From VAZQ01 sp035293945 (lineage in GTDB: Bacteria > Pseudomonadota > Alphaproteobacteria > Rhizobiales > Xanthobacteraceae), in assembly GCA_035293945.1 (NCBI GenBank), contig DATGLV010000002.1, positions 1 through 64,000 of the forward strand: DNA of 64,000 nt, read 5' to 3'. Position 1 is the first letter of the stretch; every line of letters starts with the position of its first letter. A program made the position numbers and the translations under genes. The notes under the pieces are model-generated. The model was not told where the DNA came from. It searched no databases and saw nothing but the letters and a program-made list of their open reading frames with translations. Positions 35,595-44,957 of this stretch are shown here, piece by piece.

Positions 35595-38500
35595 TGACCT
35601 TCGTCCAATGGATTGAGTATCACGCAAGGTCCATCTTTTTCGTCGCGATCTTCTTGTCGATTGCCGGCGCCTTCGCGGCAACATCGCTGCCGGTCGGCCT
35701 GTTTCCCCAGGTCGCCTTCCCGCGCGTGCAGGTTTCGCTGGATGCGGGTGACCGGCCGGCCGACCAGACCGCGCAGCTGGTTGCGCGCCCGGTCGAGGAG
35801 GCTGTGCGCGTCATTCCGGGCGTCCAGGAGGTGACCTCCGGCTCGAGCCGCGGCGGCGCCCAGATCTCGATCGACTTCGGCTGGGGGCGCGACATGACGG
35901 CCGCGACCCTACAGGTCGATACCGCGCTCTCCCACATCATGTCGTCCCTGCCACCCGGCACCACCTCTGTGACCCGCCGGATGGAACCGACGGTATTTCC
36001 GATCATCGCCTATGGGCTCACCTCGGACAAACTCTCGATTCCGGAGCTGCGTGACCTGGTGAAATTCCAGATCACTCCGCTTCTGACCGCGATTCCCGGT
36101 CTCGCCAAGGTCGACATGGTGGGCGGGGCCGACGCCGAGGTGCAGGTTCAGATCGATCCTCACAAGCTCGACGCCTATGGGCTGTCGGAATCCGACGTGG
36201 TCAGCGCTTTGAACTCCTCCAATGTCCTACAGGCGATGGGGAAGATCGAGGACCACAACAAGCTTTACATCGTAATTTCCAACGCGATCATGTCCCAGAC
36301 CGAGCAGGTCAGGAACGTGGTATTGCGCTCCGATCAGCACTCCGTGGTGCGCATCCGCGACGTCGCCGATGTCAAGGACAGCGAGGTCCCGCAATGGGTG
36401 CGGGTGATGGAGGACGGAAAAAACGCCGTTCTGTTCCAGGTTTATGAGCAGCCGGACGGCAACGCTGTCCAGATCGCCAAGCAGGTGCGGGACAAGCTGG
36501 CAACATTCAACTGGCCCGAGGGTGTCAACCACGCCAACTGGTACGATCAGAGCGATCTGGTTATCGAGGCGGCCAGCAGCGTGCGTGATGCGGTGCTAAT
36601 CGGGCTGGTGCTGTCCGGTATCGTCCTGTTCCTGTTCCTGCGCAGCTGGCGCGTCATCCTGGTCGCCGTGCTGATCGTTCCGTCAACACTGCTCGTCACC
36701 GTGCTGCTACTGCAGGTGACCGGTCAGAGCTTTAATATCATGACGCTCGGCGGCATCGCCGCCGCGGTGGGTCTCATCATCGACGACGTGATCGTCATGG
36801 TGGAGCATATCGCGCGCCGCGCCGGCGCCACACAGCGCGCCTATGACGACATTCCATTAGGTAGAGATGCGGTGCTGCCGGCAGGCCAGGAGTTCCTGCG
36901 GCCGCTCATGGGCTCGAGCTTCGCGACCATGATCGTGTTCATCCCGCTGGCGTTCCTCTCCGGCATTACCGGGGCGTTCTCCAAGACCCTGGCCATCACC
37001 ATGGCGGCGGCGCTGCTGATCTCGATGTTCATGGTGGCTTTCGTGGTTCCGCTTCTGTCGCGGGCGGTCATCAACTTCCAGACCTGGCACGATCCGGCCG
37101 CTGACAAGGCCGGTTGGTTCGTCGAGACTCACGGCAAGCTGCTCAACGGCCTATTCCGCCATCGTTGGCTGTTGCTCGTCATCTTCGTTCCGGTCCTGGT
37201 CGTGGGTTATCTCGCCTACCAGAACGTCCCGACCGGCTTCATGCCCAAGGCGGATGAAGGCGGATTCATCATCGACTACATGACGGACCCGGGCACATCG
37301 CTCGCCGAGAGTGACCGCATGGTCAAGCAGATCGAGCAGATCCTGCGCGACACGCCGGAGGTGCTCACTTTTTCACGCCGCACCGGATTGGGGCTCGGCG
37401 GCACCGACCTTGAAGAGCCCAATGTAGGCGACTTCTTCGTGCGCCTGAAGCCGCAGCCACGGCGCGACATCAAAGACATCATGCCCGAGGTGCTGTTGAA
37501 AATTCAACAGCAGGTGCCGGGCGTCGACTGCGATCTGGCACAGCTGATGGAAGACCTGATCGGCGACTTGACCGCAGTACCCCAGCCGATCGAGATTCGC
37601 CTGTTCGCCGATGATCCCGCCAAGCTGATCCCGACCGCCAAGAAGGTCGGCACCGCGATCCAGTCCATCCCCGGCGTCACCGAGATGGAAAATGGCGTGG
37701 TGCTCGCCGGCGATGCGCTCAATGTCAACATCGACCCGGTCAAGGCGTCGCTCGAAGGCATGAGCACGCAGGACATCACCTCCCAGGTCAACGATTATCT
37801 CGAGGGCAATGTCGCGACCCAGCTTACACAGACGCTCAAGCAAGTTGGCGTCCGGGTCTGGCTAGACCCAAATCTGCGGCGGCGCGATGAGGACATCGCC
37901 AAGCTGCCGATCCGCGCCTCCGACGGCCACATTTTCCCGCTCGACCGCGTAGCAACTCTGGTGCCGGAGGTCGGCCAGCCGGAAATCCATCGCGCCAATC
38001 TGCAGCAAATGATTGCGGTCACGGCGCGGATCGAGAAGCGCGATCTCGGCTCGACCATCGCCGACGTGCAGAAGACCCTGACCACGCCCGGCCTGCTCCC
38101 GGAGGGGGTCCACTACGAGCTCGGCGGGCTGTACAAGCAGCAGCAGATTGCCTTCGCGGGGCTCGCACGCGTGTTCGCGGCAGCCCTCATCGCCGAGTTG
38201 ATCCTGCTTGCCTTCCTGTATGAGAGCTTCTGGCTACCTCTCATCATCATCGGCACCTCGCTCTTGTCCACCACCGCGGTGTTCATGATCCTGTGGGCGA
38301 CCGGGGTCGAGCTCAACATCACCGCCTTGATGGGCATGACCATGATCATCGGCATCTCGACCGAGATGGCGATCTTCTACGTCTCGGAATATACCGAGCT
38401 CGCCCATCACATGCCGGCGCATGAGGCCCTGCGCGAAGCCAGCAAGAACCGCTTGCGGCCGATCACGATGACGACGCTTGCAGCCATCTTTACGCTGATG

Positions 38501-38707
38501 CCTTTGGCAATCGGCGCCCTGCCCGGATCGGGTGTCCAGCAGCCGCTGGCGCTCTCCATCATCGCCGGGCTGATGCTGCAGTTCCCGACGGTGCTGCTCG
38601 CGATGCCGGTGCTGATCTCGTTCACGGTCAGCCGTCACCACCGCATCACGTCGGAAACAAGCGGCGGTACACCGGGGCACGTGCCGCAGGCGACTCCGGC
38701 AGAGTAG
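35594..38707 (+). CDS. RND efflux permease (AcrB/MexB superfamily)
   Basis: A 1037-residue inner-membrane proton antiporter with 12 predicted helices and two large periplasmic loops. It starts IEYHARSIFFVAIFLSIAG, with ATSLPVGLFPQVAFPRVQV (the normal P-rich first-loop start). TM4 carries the proton relay as two adjacent Asp in GLIIDDVIVMVEH, and motif A-like LRPLMGSSFATMIVFIPLAF follows. TM10-12 show MGMTMIIGISTEMAIFYVSE. The substrate class (drugs or metals) cannot be decided: Asp-Asp in TM4 fits the drug-exporting HAE type better than the metal-exporting HME type. It is the last gene of the operon. Confidence 0.93.
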   Translation: MTFVQWIEYHARSIFFVAIFLSIAGAFAATSLPVGLFPQVAFPRVQVSLDAGDRPADQTAQLVARPVEEAVRVIPGVQEVTSGSSRGGAQISIDFGWGRDMTAATLQVDTALSHIMSSLPPGTTSVTRRMEPTVFPIIAYGLTSDKLSIPELRDLVKFQITPLLTAIPGLAKVDMVGGADAEVQVQIDPHKLDAYGLSESDVVSALNSSNVLQAMGKIEDHNKLYIVISNAIMSQTEQVRNVVLRSDQHSVVRIRDVADVKDSEVPQWVRVMEDGKNAVLFQVYEQPDGNAVQIAKQVRDKLATFNWPEGVNHANWYDQSDLVIEAASSVRDAVLIGLVLSGIVLFLFLRSWRVILVAVLIVPSTLLVTVLLLQVTGQSFNIMTLGGIAAAVGLIIDDVIVMVEHIARRAGATQRAYDDIPLGRDAVLPAGQEFLRPLMGSSFATMIVFIPLAFLSGITGAFSKTLAITMAAALLISMFMVAFVVPLLSRAVINFQTWHDPAADKAGWFVETHGKLLNGLFRHRWLLLVIFVPVLVVGYLAYQNVPTGFMPKADEGGFIIDYMTDPGTSLAESDRMVKQIEQILRDTPEVLTFSRRTGLGLGGTDLEEPNVGDFFVRLKPQPRRDIKDIMPEVLLKIQQQVPGVDCDLAQLMEDLIGDLTAVPQPIEIRLFADDPAKLIPTAKKVGTAIQSIPGVTEMENGVVLAGDALNVNIDPVKASLEGMSTQDITSQVNDYLEGNVATQLTQTLKQVGVRVWLDPNLRRRDEDIAKLPIRASDGHIFPLDRVATLVPEVGQPEIHRANLQQMIAVTARIEKRDLGSTIADVQKTLTTPGLLPEGVHYELGGLYKQQQIAFAGLARVFAAALIAELILLAFLYESFWLPLIIIGTSLLSTTAVFMILWATGVELNITALMGMTMIIGISTEMAIFYVSEYTELAHHMPAHEALREASKNRLRPITMTTLAAIFTLMPLAIGALPGSGVQQPLALSIIAGLMLQFPTVLLAMPVLISFTVSRHHRITSETSGGTPGHVPQATPAE

Positions 38708-38929
38708 AGGCAGAAGACGCCCCTCTTTCTTCAGCGAGCGGGCGTCCCCTTCCTCGAAGGAGCGGCCAGCAAAACGGCAAGCGACCTGCCAAAGGGCGAA
38801 CAGCTCTGGCGCGTGAGCGCTCGTTTACGATCAACGACAGGGCTGCCGGAGCTGCGGGCAGCGTGCTTACGGTCCGTGCTTGCGCGGGCGCAGCCGCCGG
38901 ATCGTCGGCAATCCGGCCGCTGGCGCCGC

Positions 38930-39352
38930 TCAAGGGCGGCCGCGCTTTTTCACGACTGGCGGCGGCGGTGGTGGCGGCGCCGGGGCGAGCTCGGCCACCA
39001 CGGGGTTGGGCGCAAGCTCGGGCGGTGTCGTATCGATGAGCGCAGTCTTCTGCACCGGGACGGGGCGGACCGGGACTGTCTGCGGCAGATATCCATCAAG
39101 TTCATAGGTCACCGTGAATTCATCGGTGACCGGCACCAATAATTGGCATGGCGTCTGACAGGTATCTCCGTAGGAGGTGCGAGCTTCCGCGCCCTGCGGC
39201 GTGGAATCGATCATCAAGATCGGTTCCTGCGGCTTGTTCAGCCAATCGATCCCCGGGGCATTCGAGGAAACATATGAGCAGCTTGCGAGAGCAAGCCCCG
39301 GCAAGAGGCAGAGCACCGCACAGAGCCGGCTTATGTCTGGTTCCTCACTCAT
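38930..39352 (-). CDS. PEGA-domain lipoprotein
   Basis: A 140-residue lipoprotein. The signal segment is LCAVLCLLPGLALASCSYVS with lipobox LASC. The mature part has a PEGA domain (ILMIDSTPQGAEARTSYGDT, CQTPCQLLV, FTVTYELDGYLPQTVPV), a beta-fold found in surface proteins. It ends in a Pro-rich tail (APAPPPPPPPVVKKRGRP), as in proteins that span toward peptidoglycan. The ATG at 39350-39352 is chosen because the lipobox then sits at the right distance. Convergent with the RND operon. Confidence 0.8.
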   Translation of the reverse strand: MSEEPDISRLCAVLCLLPGLALASCSYVSSNAPGIDWLNKPQEPILMIDSTPQGAEARTSYGDTCQTPCQLLVPVTDEFTVTYELDGYLPQTVPVRPVPVQKTALIDTTPPELAPNPVVAELAPAPPPPPPPVVKKRGRP

Positions 39353-39879
39353 AAGATTCTCTCGATCAGCATCCCGGAACTCGGACGAGCCCGTCGATCT
39401 TCGCATTGGCTTGATGGCGCCCCGAATATACGCAGCGAGCACACCAAATGCGGCTAGTGCGGCGAATTTGAAGTCCCTTTCATTCTTGCCGCTGGGTCTT
39501 TCCAAGGAACTTCAAACCAAAACCGCACCGTTCTTATAGGCTCGCTCGCGTCCCTTTGATTCCGAAGTTCGCTCCATAGTCCGCCCGAAGGTAAGCGAAT
39601 TTCGGAATCAGGACACGGAACAGCACGTCTGCGCCATCTTGCTCGATCCATGCGCCTTGCGGTTCGATGACAAGCACGCGACAGCTTAATGACGTTTTGA
39701 TACCGGCGCGGCCGTATTTTACTACTTTTTGAGTCGGCGAGTGGACAGTTGTTGCGCACCTACAACATGTTCAAACAAACTGATCGCTTGGCTGCTGCTT
39801 CGTTGCATGTTCATCGTGATCGTCCCCTAATACTCGAAACCAAGGGCCTCATTGACGAGCCCGAGAGATTGGTGGGGAC
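39353..39879. other. intergenic stretch with no supported gene
   Basis: About 527 bases upstream of both the PEGA lipoprotein and the porin-like gene. It is AT-richer from about 39,690 to 39,850 and probably holds both promoters. No terminator, RNA motif or convincing gene is seen. Confidence 0.35.
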
Positions 39880-41520
39880 GTGATGATCATAAAGAAACGA
39901 ATGCACGCTTTGATGCTGAGCGCATTTGCCGGCGCAATGGTCGTGCCGGGCTATGCTTTGGCCCAAGACGCACAAACGGAGCGCCTGCAGCAACAAGTGA
40001 ATTCGCTGCAGAGCCAGTTGCAGGTCCTGCAGCGAGAGATCGCCGAATCGAAGAAAACCTCCCAGTCCGCAGGTGCTGCCGCCTACGCGGCCTCAAAGCC
40101 GCTGGTCAAGGCCCCGCCCCCGTCACCCGTCAAGTTGACCTGGGGTGGGTTCCTGGCGGCGGAAACGGTCTTCCGGCAGCACAATACCGTGTCCGACATG
40201 GGCACGCCGTTCACCTCGATCCCGTATCCGTCCTCGCCGCAATACGGCGAGCACGAGTTTCGCGGCAGCGCCCGCGCAAGCCGGATCTCACTGCTGGCCG
40301 AGGGCGCGGTCGATCCGATGGAAAAGCTCGCCGGCTATTTCGAGATGGACTTCCTCGGCGCCGGCATCACCTCGAACTACAACCAGAGCAACAGCTGGGA
40401 CATGCGGTTGCGCCAAGCCTATTTCACCTATGACAACAGCGATTGGGGCTTCCACCTGCTGGCCGGTCAGGCTTGGAGCTTGATCACCCAGAATACGGTC
40501 GGCATCACGCCGCGCAAGGAAAACATCCCGCTGACGATCGAGGCCAATTACGTAGCCGGCTTCAATTACACGCGCGGCTGGCAGCTTCGGTTGGTGAAGG
40601 ATTTCGGACCGACGGCGGCCGTAGGAGTCTCATTCGAAGTCCCGGCCGAGTTGGTATATTCGAGCACGGGCGCTATCGCCAACAACGGCTCGTTGAACGG
40701 CCTGATCGTGAACTGGGCCAATCCAGGCAACACCTTCCTGGGAAGCAGTGCCTTCGTCAACAACTTCAACACGGAAACAGCGCCGGACATCATCGGCAAG
40801 GCCGCATTCGATCCCGGATGGGGCCATTTCGAGGTGCTGGGGCTGGTTCGCTTCTTCACCGATAACGTGATGACCTGCACGCCCGCTTCGGTTGCCGCTG
40901 ACGGCGTTTGCGCTGACACCTCGGCCAACATCCTCTCGCAAAGCTCGAAGGTCACGGTCGGTGAAGGCGTCGGCGGCTCGGTGCTGCTGCCCATCGTGCC
41001 GAAGCTGCTCGACTTGCAAGCCTCGGCCCTCTACGGCCGAGGTATCGGCCGCTATGGCGCCAGCCAATTGTCGGACGTCGTCGTCTCCTCCGACGGCACC
41101 TTGTCGCCCATCACTGCTCTGCATGTGTTGGCGGGGGCGGTTGTTCATGCGACGCCGGCGCTGGATATCTACGGCTATGGCGGCTTCGAGAGAGCCGACT
41201 CGAATCTCTTCGGCACTCTGGCCGGCACCACCGGGTTCGGTAATCCGTCCGCGGTCAATACCGGGTGCGGCTTCATAACCGCCGCCCAGTTCGCCAGCCC
41301 GGCGGGCTCCACCAACTGCGCCGCCATCAACAAAGAGGTGGACATGGTGACTGTCGGATTCTGGCAGAACCTCTTGAAGGGCAGCTACGGCCGCCTGGCG
41401 GCAGGCGCGCAGTGGGAGTACATCCAGCGCAAGTCGTTCGACACCATTCCGGGCAATGGCGGTGCCGTCTCGACCAACGACAACGTCTTCCTCACCTCGC
41501 TGCGTTATTACCCCTTCTGA
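39880..41520 (+). CDS. porin-like outer-membrane beta-barrel protein
   Basis: A 546-residue outer-membrane protein. A Sec signal (MHALMLSAFAGAMVVPGYALA) is followed by a coiled coil (TERLQQQVNSLQSQLQVLQR, about 30-60). Then comes a linker and a large barrel with aromatic-rich alternating strands (AGYFEMDFLGAG, LRQAYFTYDNSDWGFHLLAG, TIEANYVAGFNYTRGWQLR). It ends on the barrel assembly signal LTSLRYYPF with a C-terminal Phe. The coiled coil plus barrel resembles the trimeric DcaP-like or OprO-like porins. The ribosome binding site is GTGGGGACG. A terminator follows directly. Confidence 0.85.
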   Translation: MMIIKKRMHALMLSAFAGAMVVPGYALAQDAQTERLQQQVNSLQSQLQVLQREIAESKKTSQSAGAAAYAASKPLVKAPPPSPVKLTWGGFLAAETVFRQHNTVSDMGTPFTSIPYPSSPQYGEHEFRGSARASRISLLAEGAVDPMEKLAGYFEMDFLGAGITSNYNQSNSWDMRLRQAYFTYDNSDWGFHLLAGQAWSLITQNTVGITPRKENIPLTIEANYVAGFNYTRGWQLRLVKDFGPTAAVGVSFEVPAELVYSSTGAIANNGSLNGLIVNWANPGNTFLGSSAFVNNFNTETAPDIIGKAAFDPGWGHFEVLGLVRFFTDNVMTCTPASVAADGVCADTSANILSQSSKVTVGEGVGGSVLLPIVPKLLDLQASALYGRGIGRYGASQLSDVVVSSDGTLSPITALHVLAGAVVHATPALDIYGYGGFERADSNLFGTLAGTTGFGNPSAVNTGCGFITAAQFASPAGSTNCAAINKEVDMVTVGFWQNLLKGSYGRLAAGAQWEYIQRKSFDTIPGNGGAVSTNDNVFLTSLRYYPF

Positions 41521-41538
41521 GCAAGCAGCGAGACAAAG

Positions 41539-41569
41539 GCCGCCCGGCGGGCCCCCGGGCGGCTTTTTT
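41539..41569 (+). terminator. rho-independent terminator after the porin-like gene
   Basis: Stem GCCGCCCGG (41539-41547) with CCGGGCGGC (41555-41563), a 7-base loop, then TTTTTT (41564-41569). Confidence 0.92.
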
Positions 41570-41673
41570 GCGTGCTGCGTTGAGGAGCGCGACGAGACTG
41601 CCGGGCTTGCGCGAGCCCTGCGCCGCAGCGCGCTGCGGAACGGGACCATCCGGCGCTTCAGCAGTTTCCGCCG

Positions 41674-41850
41674 CTATTGCGGGATTCCCGGCCGATCGGT
41701 CGCTTGCTGCGCCCGCGCCTCGCATTCCACCGCATAAGCTTCGATCGCCTCGGCATCCTTGACGGAGAGCATGGACGCAATCCGCCGTGCCCGCTCGGCG
41801 CGTATCATCCAAACTCGAGAAGTGTCGGCCCGGCTGTTGAGCAAAGCCAT
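41674..41850 (-). CDS. small hypothetical protein (58 aa)
   Basis: Starts MALLNSRADTSRVWMIRAE, then RARRIASMLSVKDAEAIEAY, and ends DRPGIPQ: basic and helical, no membrane segment. GGAGGTGA lies 5-6 bases before the ATG at 41848-41850, an almost perfect ribosome binding site, which is the main support. Similar short proteins beginning MALLNSRAD occur in Bradyrhizobium as far as I recall; function unknown. It is divergent from the acyltransferase gene. Confidence 0.65.
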   Translation of the reverse strand: MALLNSRADTSRVWMIRAERARRIASMLSVKDAEAIEAYAVECEARAQQATDRPGIPQ

Positions 41851-42052
41851 GGAATCACCTCCGCGACTGTCGGGGCAGGATTCCGGGCAGACGCGACGAT
41901 TACAATTCTTGATTTTCGCGGCGATTGGAGTCCGCCCAGAGGAGCGATTCTCAGGCGGGGCGTCAAAACAGGGAATCGCCATTGCCGGCCGGCGGAATTC
42001 GCATTCTAATCGGCGCCGGGCTTGGACAGGTGAACGCTGGGGAGCGCATCGT

Positions 42053-43228
42053 TTGCTCTATAGGAGCCTGGTTGCCGAGCGCATCGCCGAAACCGGGGGG
42101 CGCTCGACCGGTTTTGATTTTCTGCGCATCTTTCTGGCTGTTTCGGTCCTCTGCTGGCACAGCGTCCTGTCGAGTTATGGGGTGGCGCAGGATGTCCAAG
42201 GTTGGGCAGGCCCATTTCGCGTGTTTCCCTCCCTCGTCGACGTGACATTCTTTGCGCTCAGCGGCTTCTTGGTCGCCGGAAGCCTTGAGCGCTCACGCAG
42301 TCTCGCCGAGTTCTCTGTGCTGCGCGCGCTTCGCCTCATCCCGGCGCTGTCCGTCCAGGTGTGCTTGTCGGCACTCATCCTGGGACCGATCGTCACCATC
42401 TACCCGCTCGCGGAGTATTTTTCACAACGAGAGTTCCACCGATATTGGCGCAGTATCTTGGGCGATATCTACTACACGCTGCCCGGCGTGTACGTGACCA
42501 ACCCGACTAACATCGTCAACATCTCGCTCTGGACAATCCCGTTCGAAATCTATTGCTACATCGCGCTCGGCCTGCTGGCGCTGTTCTCGCTTGCCCGCAA
42601 GCCCAAGGCCTTGATCCTGTTATTTGCCGCCGCGACGGTCGTCTTCCCGCTCATCCATGTCCATCGCAATCACGGTTGGTTCTGGGGCCGGATCGATGGC
42701 CTCGTCCTGGTGCTCTCCTTTACGGCGGGCGTGCTGCTGTTTGCTCTGCGCGAGAAGATCGTTCTCAAGCCCGCTTGGGCTCTCTTCTCGCTCATCTCTT
42801 GTTCGATCCTGCTAGAGCGACCCGACCTCGGATTCCTTGCACCCCTTCCGGCCGCTTACCTCACAGTCTACATCGGGCTCGCCAACCCGCCGAAAAATCC
42901 GATCCTGATGAGCGGCGACTTGAGCTATGGCGTCTATCTCTACGCCTTCCCGATCCAGCAGCTGTTCTGCTGGCTTTTCCCGATGCATCGCCACTGGTGG
43001 CTGAACATCGCCTTTGCGCTGCCGGTGACCCTCACCTTCGCGGCGCTGTCGTGGACTTTCGTCGAACGGCCGATCCTCACGCGCAAGAAGACCATTATCT
43101 CCCTTGGCCGGCGCGCGATGCGCTTTTTTTGGCGCCAGGGACCCGCGGCTGAAGCCGCTCCGTTACTTCCGACCGCCATTCCGCCTCACATTTCAGAACC
43201 GACCTTGATCAAGAAGAGCGGCCGTTAA
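42053..43228 (+). CDS. OafA/YrhL-type membrane acyltransferase (acyltransferase 3 family)
   Basis: A 391-residue inner-membrane protein with about ten hydrophobic helices that moves acetyl or other acyl groups onto surface sugars. It begins GFDFLRIFLAVSVLCWHSV, the family's N-terminal motif with the conserved His, then VDVTFFALSGFLVAGSLERSRS. The middle part has SLWTIPFEIYCYIALG and GDLSYGVYLYAFPIQQL. It ends in a short cytoplasmic tail. No ATG exists near the start of homology; TTG at 42053, 8 bases after GGGGAG, gives the expected length. It probably modifies the O-antigen or other glycans of this strain. Confidence 0.87.
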   Translation: MLYRSLVAERIAETGGRSTGFDFLRIFLAVSVLCWHSVLSSYGVAQDVQGWAGPFRVFPSLVDVTFFALSGFLVAGSLERSRSLAEFSVLRALRLIPALSVQVCLSALILGPIVTIYPLAEYFSQREFHRYWRSILGDIYYTLPGVYVTNPTNIVNISLWTIPFEIYCYIALGLLALFSLARKPKALILLFAAATVVFPLIHVHRNHGWFWGRIDGLVLVLSFTAGVLLFALREKIVLKPAWALFSLISCSILLERPDLGFLAPLPAAYLTVYIGLANPPKNPILMSGDLSYGVYLYAFPIQQLFCWLFPMHRHWWLNIAFALPVTLTFAALSWTFVERPILTRKKTIISLGRRAMRFFWRQGPAAEAAPLLPTAIPPHISEPTLIKKSGR

Positions 43229-43495
43229 ATTCGAATCAAATGCGCCATGGCGGAATGAGCGGTCGATCAAGATCGCCTTGCTAGGACATCGCTTACACTC
43301 CGTTTCCCGCGCTTTTGAGGCGCGCAACCGGAAGCGGAGCTTATCATCGCCACGCGGCAACACCGGCACCATGTACTCCCACCACAACATGCTTCGGCAT
43401 CGGAGTGGTCTGCTTCGGCCTTCCCCTGCAATGATACGGCAACGTTCGGGCAAGGAAGATCTTTCGCGAAACGCTGAAGACAGACATGGAATCCC

Positions 43496-43583
43496 ATGTC
43501 CGCTGATTTTATTCACGAGCACCCGCAATTCCCCGATCTCATTCGCATCGTTGCACGAGAGCGCGGCATCGATCCTGCGCTGG
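43496..43583 (+). pseudogene. N-terminal fragment of an AbiEii-type nucleotidyltransferase toxin gene, cut at the tRNA
   Basis: From ATG 43496 the frame reads MSADFIHEHPQFPDLIRIVA, then RERGIDPALV, which fits the conserved N-terminus of AbiEii/AbiGii-type nucleotidyltransferase toxins of type IV toxin-antitoxin systems. Their next residues are normally EKDYW. Here the match stops exactly where the tRNA-Leu 3' end begins (43584), and the frame runs into tRNA sequence and stops after about 16 unrelated residues. The catalytic GGT/S motif and all downstream parts are missing. The family call rests on about 30 residues from memory. Confidence 0.5.
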
Positions 43584-43645
43584 TGGTGCGGGCGGCCGGA
43601 CTCGAACCGGCACAGCGCTTTCGCGCCGAGGGATTTTAAGTCCCT
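43584..43645 (-). other. attL: 3' fragment of tRNA-Leu(UAA)
   Basis: Read on the minus strand, 43645 to 43584 gives an anticodon stem AGGGA/TCCCT around loop CTTAAAA (anticodon TAA), a long variable arm (CGGCGC-GAAA-GCGCTG) typical of tRNA-Leu, a T arm GCCGG-TTCGAGT-CCGGC, the acceptor strand CGCCCGC, A and CCA. The D arm and a matching acceptor 5' strand (GCGGGCG) do not follow; the sequence beyond 43,646 has no D-loop GG/TAGAC pattern. This is what integration into the tRNA 3' half leaves at the chromosome-side junction, with an integrase gene 125 bases inside the element. Confidence 0.85.
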
Positions 43646-43769
43646 TAACCGGGTAAACCGTGGTAGCTCGCCATGTCCCGCCATGTGTCAGATATGCCGA
43701 TATTTATTGCCTTTCTTGCCTCATGGATGTACACCATGTGCCAGCATATTCAACCCGTTTCGAGGTACT

Positions 43770-44804
43770 ATGGCGGTTCTAACGGACACGTTCGTTCGCG
43801 CGGTGAAGCCCCCTCCTCAGGGGCAGCAATTTCATTTCGACGCCTCGCTCAAAGGCTTCGCGCTCCGGGTAAGCCAGGGAGGAGCAAAATCCTTCGTGCT
43901 GAAGTACGGCCGCGATCGCCGCTTGATCACCATCGGCCGATTTCATCCTGACATTCTGACGCTCTCCCAAGCTCGTACAGAGGCCAAACGCCTCCTCGCT
44001 GAATTCACCCTCGGTCGTCATCGTCCGCAATCCATAGCCTTCCCTACGGCTGTGGAGCAGTTCCTGAAGGACAAAGCGCAAGCCCGTCGCCCATCGACCG
44101 TCTCCGGCTATCGCGTCAAACTCGGCAGGCTCCGGTTCAAGGGGCAGCTCACCGAATTCAGCCCCGAGGAGTTTCATAGGCAGTTAGATCGCATCAAGGC
44201 CCCGAGCGAGAAATCGCACGTCCTCGTCGCTTCAAAGGTCTTCTTCCGCTGGTGCATCAAACGCCGCTACATCGACCACGATCCAACCTTGGGTCTTACC
44301 AAGCCCAAGCCGAAGCGGCGCACTCGCATCCTCTCCGACGACGAGATCCGCGCCCTATGGAAAGTTCAGGGGACTTTTGCGGATTATGTGCGCGGCCTTC
44401 TCTGTACTGCGCAGCGGCGCTCCGAACTGCGCCACGTCATCATCGGCACGGACACGTTCACGGTCCCGAGCGAGATATCCAAGAACCATAGGCCGAGCGT
44501 CATTCCTATTTGCCCGCTGGCCAAGCCGTTCATAAAGCCCTACCCGAACTTCGATTGGAGCAGGGAGAAGGCCCACCTCGACAAGGCGTCTGGCGTAACA
44601 GGCTGGCGCCTTAGCGATTGTCGTAGAACTGCCCGATCAGGCTTTTCCATGCTCCGCATCCCCCCATGGATTGCAGAACGAATCCTGAACCACGTCTCTT
44701 CGCGGGAGCCGCTAGAGGAGACGTACGACCAGTACGATCCTATTGATGAGAAACGAGAAGCTCTCGAAAAATGGGAAGCCCACATCGCCTCTCTACTTCG
44801 GTGA
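43770..44804 (+). CDS. int: tyrosine recombinase, phage integrase
   Basis: A 344-residue integrase that joins the element to the tRNA-Leu gene. The N-terminal arm-binding domain (FHFDASLKGFALRVSQGGAK, typical DUF4102-like) is followed by the core-binding part (about 90-180) and the catalytic part. Catalytic residues: Arg217 in TAQRRSEL, Arg285 in SDCRRTARS, His308 in ERILNHVS and Tyr319 in EETYDQYD. The usual His of the HxxR box is Ser282 here. The start ATG 43770 is used; the frame runs open upstream through the tRNA fragment, which is not coding. Orientation away from attL is normal. Confidence 0.92.
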   Translation: MAVLTDTFVRAVKPPPQGQQFHFDASLKGFALRVSQGGAKSFVLKYGRDRRLITIGRFHPDILTLSQARTEAKRLLAEFTLGRHRPQSIAFPTAVEQFLKDKAQARRPSTVSGYRVKLGRLRFKGQLTEFSPEEFHRQLDRIKAPSEKSHVLVASKVFFRWCIKRRYIDHDPTLGLTKPKPKRRTRILSDDEIRALWKVQGTFADYVRGLLCTAQRRSELRHVIIGTDTFTVPSEISKNHRPSVIPICPLAKPFIKPYPNFDWSREKAHLDKASGVTGWRLSDCRRTARSGFSMLRIPPWIAERILNHVSSREPLEETYDQYDPIDEKREALEKWEAHIASLLR

Positions 44805-44957
44805 GCTACGGCGACACACGGCGAGGATTCTAAGCCATTGAACTGACTCTCGAATTTCCCTATGAGTCGCAACTAGCTGCCACTGGCAGTGTGAGCGTTT
44901 TGGGATCCTGCTCACGGTATTTTTTCATTGGGACCTCTCCTCGGAAAGTAAATTTCC

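Noticed and set aside
43584..43680. A complete tRNA-Leu gene on the minus strand
   Set aside because: A GCGGGAC stretch can form 5 of 7 acceptor pairs, but the D arm is missing and the distance to the anticodon stem is about 9 bases too long.
43278..43769. Longer N-terminal form of the integrase (508 codons)
   Set aside because: The extension runs through the AbiEii remnant and the tRNA-Leu fragment; integrase homology starts at 43,770.
43646..43769. cI-type repressor operators or lysogeny switch between attL and int
   Set aside because: No symmetric operator set or repressor gene is visible here.
44876..44905. Hairpin CTGCC-ACT-GGCAG followed by GTTTT as a terminator of int
   Set aside because: The T-run starts 9 bases after a 5-base stem; too weak to claim.
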